Source: Leptolyngbyaceae cyanobacterium CSU_1_4
GTDB taxonomy: Bacteria > Cyanobacteriota > Cyanobacteriia > Elainellales > Elainellaceae
NCBI GenBank assembly: GCA_012034615.1
Contig: JAAUPA010000011.1
Location: forward strand, 1-40,939
Length of the DNA stretch: 40,939 bases
Direction: 5' to 3'
The position numbers and the translations under genes were made by a program. A model generated the notes under the pieces. It made no database searches. It saw only the letters and a list, made by a program, of their open reading frames with translations, and was not told the DNA's origin. Every line of letters starts with the position of its first letter. The stretch's first letter is position 1. Shown piece after piece: positions 37,068 to 40,939 of the stretch.

Positions 37068-40049
37068 CTACTCTGCTCCTTCGATCGGCGCAAATCCCTG
37101 TCGCTGAACGTTTTCGGTGATGGCACGTGGCTCTAAAAATTGCAGCAAATAATCAGGACCACCCGCCTTTGAGCCAACGCCCGAAAGCTTAAAGCCGCCA
37201 AAGGGTTGCCGCGCCACGATCGCCCCGGTAATGGTGCGATTAATGTACAAATTTCCGACCTCAAATTCGGCTTCTGCCCGTTGAATGTGGGAAGGCGTGC
37301 GCGAGTATAGTCCGCCCGTGAGCGCGTAATCAGTGCCGTTAGCAATGGCGATCGCCTCGTCAAAGTTCTGCGCTTTAATCACGGCTAAAACGGGTCCAAA
37401 AATCTCTTCCTGAGCCAGTTTGGCAGTGGGTGGAACATCGGTAAAAATGACAGGCGCAACAAAGTATCCCACCCCAGGAGAAGGCATTTCCAGCGCCACC
37501 GTTGCCTCTAGTTTGCCCTGCTCAATCGATGCCCGAATCCGGTTCTCTGCCGTGGCATCAATCACAGGACCCACTTGAGTGCTAGGATGCTCAGCAACAC
37601 CGACGTTGAGCGATCGCGTGGCTTCCACTAGTCGTTTAACAAACGTGTCGTAAATGCTTGCCAAAACGATCACGCGCGAACAAGCCGAGCATTTCTGACC
37701 ACTGTAGCCAAATGCCGAGTAAACGACACCCTGCACCGCCTGATCGAGATCTGCGCTCTCATCGACCACAATGGCGTTTTTGCCGCCCATTTCTGCAACG
37801 ACGCGCTTCAGGTGTTTTTGACCCGGTTGCAGAATTGCTGCATCGGCGTAAATTCGACAGCCCACTTCTTGAGAACCTGTGAAGGTAATCATGTTGACGT
37901 TCGGATGTTTGACCAGGTGCGCGCCAACCGTGGAACCTTTGCCCGGAATGTATTGAAACACGCCCTTTGGCATACCCGCTTCCACCAAAATTTCTGCTAG
38001 TTTTGCCGCAATCACGCACGAAGTTTCAGCAGGTTTCAGCAATGTGCAATTACCCGCAACAAGCGCAGCGACGGTCATGCCTGTCGGAATGGCTAAAGGA
38101 AAGTTCCAGGGAGAAATAACCACCACAATGCCCAACGGTTGATAATGATAGCGATTTGTTTCACCGGGAAAATCATAGGCGTAGCCTTGATCCAGTCGCT
38201 CCATTTCACCGGCATAATAACGGCAAAAGTCGATCGCTTCTGACACTTCAGGATCAGCCTGCCCCAAGGGTTTACCCGTTTCCAATACCATCCAAGCCGA
38301 AAGTTCTGCCCGTCGCTGTTCCATTAATTCCGCTGCTTTCCGTAGAATTGCGGCTCGTTCTTTGGGCGGCGTTTTTCGCCATGCTGGAAATGCTGCTTTT
38401 GCCGCTTGAATCGCTGCTTCAGCTTGCTCAATGCTTAGTAATCCAATCTCACCAACCACCTCAGACGGATTAGAAGGATTAACTGAACTAATGCGATCGC
38501 CCGTGTCAATTCGTTCACCGTTCACCAAAGGTAAATAGGTTTTGCCAAGCTGCTGACGAACCGTTTGGAAGGCTTTTTGAGCGCGATCGCGTTCTGCCAA
38601 ACTTGCATAGTCTGTATCTGCTGCATTCTGAAAAGTAGAGTGGTCTGAACTAAAGCTGTGTAAGCTAACTTCTTCTGCTTCTAGTGTAGGAGCAACTAGT
38701 AACTCCTCAACCGGACGCTCTTCTAAGTTTTGTCGCAGAAAAGAGCTATTCGCAGTGTTTTCCAAAAGACGACGAATTAAATACGCCATGCCTGGAATCA
38801 ATTCACCATAAGGACAGTAAACGCGCACTCGATAGCCTTGTTCAACCAGCGCTTTTGCCAGTTTATCCGCCATGCCATACAGAACTTGTAGCTCAATGTG
38901 ACGACGGGGAATTTTTAGCTCTTGAGCGATCGCCATCGCATAGGCTTGCGATCGCACATTATGGCTACCGATCGCGGCATATAAATACTCATGATTTTCC
39001 AACAGCATCCGCGTCATTTTCTCAAAATTAGCATCGGTTGAAGCCTTCTGAGAAAATACAGGTTTTTCCCAATCCCGCTGCGCTGCTTTAATGGTTTCTT
39101 GATCCCAATACGCCCCTTTGACTAAGCGAATGGTGATAGGATTTCCCCGCTGTTTTGCCCAATCAATCAACCCTTGTAAATCTTGCTGTCCCGATCGCAA
39201 ATAGGCTTGCAGCGTCACCCCAATGTCTGTTCTACTCCGAAACTCATCTTCCATTAAAAGCTGTTTCAAAATAGAAATAGTCAGGTCTTTATAAGCGTAT
39301 TGTTCCATGTCAAAGTGAACGGCTGCACCTAGTTCTCCAGCTCGTCGTAGGAGTATCCGCGATCGCTCCATCACCCGTTCCCGGCTGCCTACTTCGTCTA
39401 ATGGATCAAACTGAGAATAAAACGCGGTTAGCTTCACTGAAACTTGCACCTTTGCCAGGGCTTCGCCGTCTGCAAAATCGATCGCCTCTACCTTCGACCA
39501 ACGCTGAGATGCTACCGTTAGCTGCTCCATCATTTCTAAGTAGCGATCGAGGTAAGACTGCGCTTCTACCTCAGTAATCACGGCTTCTCCTAACAAATCC
39601 ACCGTAAAGGTCATTTTGTCTTTCCGAAGCTGTTCCAAGGTTTTGATGACTTGCTTAATCTCTTCTCCAGAAATGTACTTGTGCGCCAGTGTCTCGACCG
39701 CTGTAGAAACCGTAGTAGCCGCCACTTGACCGGGTAAAGACTCAGGATTAGTAAAGTTCAATAGGCTCTTCAGAGCATTGGGTAACTCGACCGACTCATC
39801 CGCCAAATACTCTTGCAAATGGTGAGCAATTTCAGCCTTGCTATGGAGCGCGGGCAAACAGTCAATGAACCGAAAAAGCTGCACTCTCAGCCCCGGATTC
39901 GCCATTGTCCAAGCCAGCAACTTGTCATCCCAACGCATTTGATCACGCACTTGGGCGAAGAACGATCGGTTTTCGCGGGTGGCAGATAACAGCCGCCGGG
40001 CGATCGCCTGAGTCTGAGTTTCGTAAGTTTCAGAAATTTGCGCAACCAT
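37068..40049 (-). CDS. putA: Bifunctional proline dehydrogenase / L-glutamate-gamma-semialdehyde dehydrogenase
   Basis: 993 residues. It oxidises proline to P5C (FAD) and then to glutamate (NAD). The PRODH barrel (~130-460) shows SVKLTAFYSQFDPLDEVGSR, FDMEQYAYKDLT and RLVKGAYWDQETIKAAQRDW. A 50-residue linker follows, then the aldehyde dehydrogenase (~510-980) with VVISPWNFPLAIPTGMT, MITFTGSQEVGCRI, catalytic Glu in VVAEMGGKNAIVV and catalytic Cys in GYSGQKCSACSRV. The length suits the minimal PutA of cyanobacteria: the DNA-binding N-terminal RHH and the C-terminal extra domain of E. coli PutA are naturally absent. It is intact, with no frameshift. Start ATG 40049. Confidence 0.97.
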   Translation of the reverse strand: MVAQISETYETQTQAIARRLLSATRENRSFFAQVRDQMRWDDKLLAWTMANPGLRVQLFRFIDCLPALHSKAEIAHHLQEYLADESVELPNALKSLLNFTNPESLPGQVAATTVSTAVETLAHKYISGEEIKQVIKTLEQLRKDKMTFTVDLLGEAVITEVEAQSYLDRYLEMMEQLTVASQRWSKVEAIDFADGEALAKVQVSVKLTAFYSQFDPLDEVGSRERVMERSRILLRRAGELGAAVHFDMEQYAYKDLTISILKQLLMEDEFRSRTDIGVTLQAYLRSGQQDLQGLIDWAKQRGNPITIRLVKGAYWDQETIKAAQRDWEKPVFSQKASTDANFEKMTRMLLENHEYLYAAIGSHNVRSQAYAMAIAQELKIPRRHIELQVLYGMADKLAKALVEQGYRVRVYCPYGELIPGMAYLIRRLLENTANSSFLRQNLEERPVEELLVAPTLEAEEVSLHSFSSDHSTFQNAADTDYASLAERDRAQKAFQTVRQQLGKTYLPLVNGERIDTGDRISSVNPSNPSEVVGEIGLLSIEQAEAAIQAAKAAFPAWRKTPPKERAAILRKAAELMEQRRAELSAWMVLETGKPLGQADPEVSEAIDFCRYYAGEMERLDQGYAYDFPGETNRYHYQPLGIVVVISPWNFPLAIPTGMTVAALVAGNCTLLKPAETSCVIAAKLAEILVEAGMPKGVFQYIPGKGSTVGAHLVKHPNVNMITFTGSQEVGCRIYADAAILQPGQKHLKRVVAEMGGKNAIVVDESADLDQAVQGVVYSAFGYSGQKCSACSRVIVLASIYDTFVKRLVEATRSLNVGVAEHPSTQVGPVIDATAENRIRASIEQGKLEATVALEMPSPGVGYFVAPVIFTDVPPTAKLAQEEIFGPVLAVIKAQNFDEAIAIANGTDYALTGGLYSRTPSHIQRAEAEFEVGNLYINRTITGAIVARQPFGGFKLSGVGSKAGGPDYLLQFLEPRAITENVQRQGFAPIEGAE

Positions 40050-40222
40050 TACTTATAAACCTCTTGTGTCGAGCAGCAGTTCAGGGAATGAGCACCCCCA
40101 GACTTCCATTGTGAAGCCATTATGAGGCAATGGCGAAGCAATTTTTGTTCTAGTAGAGCTTGAATGCCTGACTGGAATGCTTGAGCTGTTATGGACTCGA
40201 GACGGCTATGGGCTAAAAACAG

Positions 40223-40939
40223 TTATGGGCTAAAGACGGCTTGAATTTCATTGCCCCAAGTGAGGCGGAGCTGATACTGTGCATTGCCATTGCTAACTGC
40301 TATTTCGACCCAGCCATGACTGCCAATGAGGGCGACGGGCTGACCAGGCTGAACTTCTCCATAGGTGCGGCAGCCAGGAATAGAGCGTTTACCCACCGTA
40401 ACCGACCAAGCTTTTCCCTGAACGAGATGACCCGGAATAGTGGTGATGACGTTGCCAAAGCGATCGACATATTGGACGCTACCCGTGCAGCCTGTCGCCG
40501 TGACAGTACAAACGGGGATCAGTAGCCTGATTAGGGTAGCCGGATCGATCGCCCTTCCTAGGTCAGCGATCGCCACACCACTCGCCAAATGAGCGCCCAC
40601 AGGTGCAAAAATATCGCGCCCATGAAAAGTGCTGCTGGGGTTTGCATTGCGCCAATATTGAGAGTTCGTGAGTTCGACCGCCTGAACGATCGCCCGATTA
40701 GACAATAATCCGGTAAAAATTCCGTTATCAGGACCTACCAAAAAACCATCTGTAAGCTGAATGGCGATCGCCCGCCGCTTGCCCCCTACTCCTGGATCAA
40801 CCACCGTCACATGCACCGTGTCAGCAGGAAAAAAGGATAAGGCATTCATCAAATTAAAACTGTGCCGCCATCACATCTTGAGGCTCAATTTGATGGGTCA
40901 GATCAATCACTTTAAGCAGGGGGTTGACTTGAGCAATCA
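40223..40939 (-). CDS. SAM hydroxide adenosyltransferase (DUF62), 5' end cut by the window, +1 frameshift
   Basis: Nearly complete DUF62 protein (SAM + hydroxide to adenosine + methionine). Signatures are TVVDPGVGGKRRAIAI, FLVGPDNGIFTGLLSN, SSTFHGRDIFAPVGAHLASG and the C-terminal YVDRFGNVITTIPG. The last bases of the window (minus, from 40939) encode VNPLLKVIDLTHQIEPQDVM, which continues as AAQF and then hits TAA. The main frame begins NLMNALSFFPADTVHV. Removing one T from the TTTT at ~40855-40858 joins them, so the ATG at 40852 is not the true start. The true start lies outside the window. The SAM/nucleophile-binding Asp and Asn residues are kept. Confidence 0.88.

Noticed and set aside
37068-40049. 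PutA looked truncated (no N-terminal DNA-binding domain)
   Set aside because: Short PutA proteins of ~990 residues are the normal cyanobacterial form, and both enzymatic domains are complete.

Overview
The window is cyanobacterial almost throughout. The HIP1 octamer (GCGATCGC) recurs along its length, and the genes include light-dependent protochlorophyllide reductase, the PSRP-3/Ycf65 ribosomal protein, a VTE6-like DUF92 protein, a cyanobacteriochrome-type GAF kinase, GlgC and a pentapeptide-repeat protein. A Leptolyngbya-like lineage is plausible, but the sequence alone does not settle genus. The exception is the first ~270 bases: GC-rich, without HIP1, coding for a proteobacterial-looking protein fragment, and joined in mid-gene to a cyanobacterial mltA. 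This is most simply a chimeric contig end.

Layout. 0.3-2.3 kb: mltA 3' part and an MFS transporter, then ~640 bases of non-coding hairpin-rich DNA. 2.9-5.5 kb: a DnaJ-class chaperone and a pentapeptide-repeat protein (minus). 5.8-8.4 kb: a putative DNA-binding protein combining RHH-like and sigma-region-4-like parts, convergent with glgC. 8.6-12.1 kb: a giant REC-GAF-kinase-REC-cyclase hybrid. 12.4-15.2 kb: GNAT and atypical SDR (plus), VOC protein and DUF92 protein (minus). 15.4-18.2 kb: a multi-GAF histidine kinase with bilin-type Cys-His. 18.4-20.4 kb: two tandemly duplicated secreted peptidoglycan-binding proteins and a small membrane protein. 20.7-24.6 kb: a Pta-N/DRTGG-like protein, a YciI-like protein and pheT. 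24.8 kb: tRNA-Arg(UCU). 25.0-29.7 kb: small and conserved cyanobacterial proteins and PSRP-3. 29.7-35.1 kb: a minus-strand run of SbcC/Rad50-like ATPase, PD-(D/E)XK-like protein, UPF0104 membrane protein and GT2 glycosyltransferase. 35.2-40.9 kb: por, a Uma2-family gene, PutA and the start-truncated SAM hydroxide adenosyltransferase.

Functional themes. Two very large signalling proteins lie 3 kb apart: a probable light-sensing kinase and a kinase/receiver/nucleotide cyclase hybrid. Either could feed a cAMP or phosphorelay circuit, but nothing in the sequence links them directly. The SbcC-like ATPase gene is followed after 10 bases by a nuclease-fold gene, which overlaps the flippase-like gene through a TAATG stop/start; this is the most interesting gene neighbourhood. 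The rest is mostly housekeeping.

Quality warning. At least nine otherwise conserved reading frames, including the foreign fragment, are broken by single-base indels (ten indels in total). Correcting each by one base restores a whole-codon gene in every testable case. Three of the inferred deletions abut HIP1 sites. Sequencing or consensus error is therefore more likely than ten real mutations, so the broken genes should be read as probably intact in the organism.
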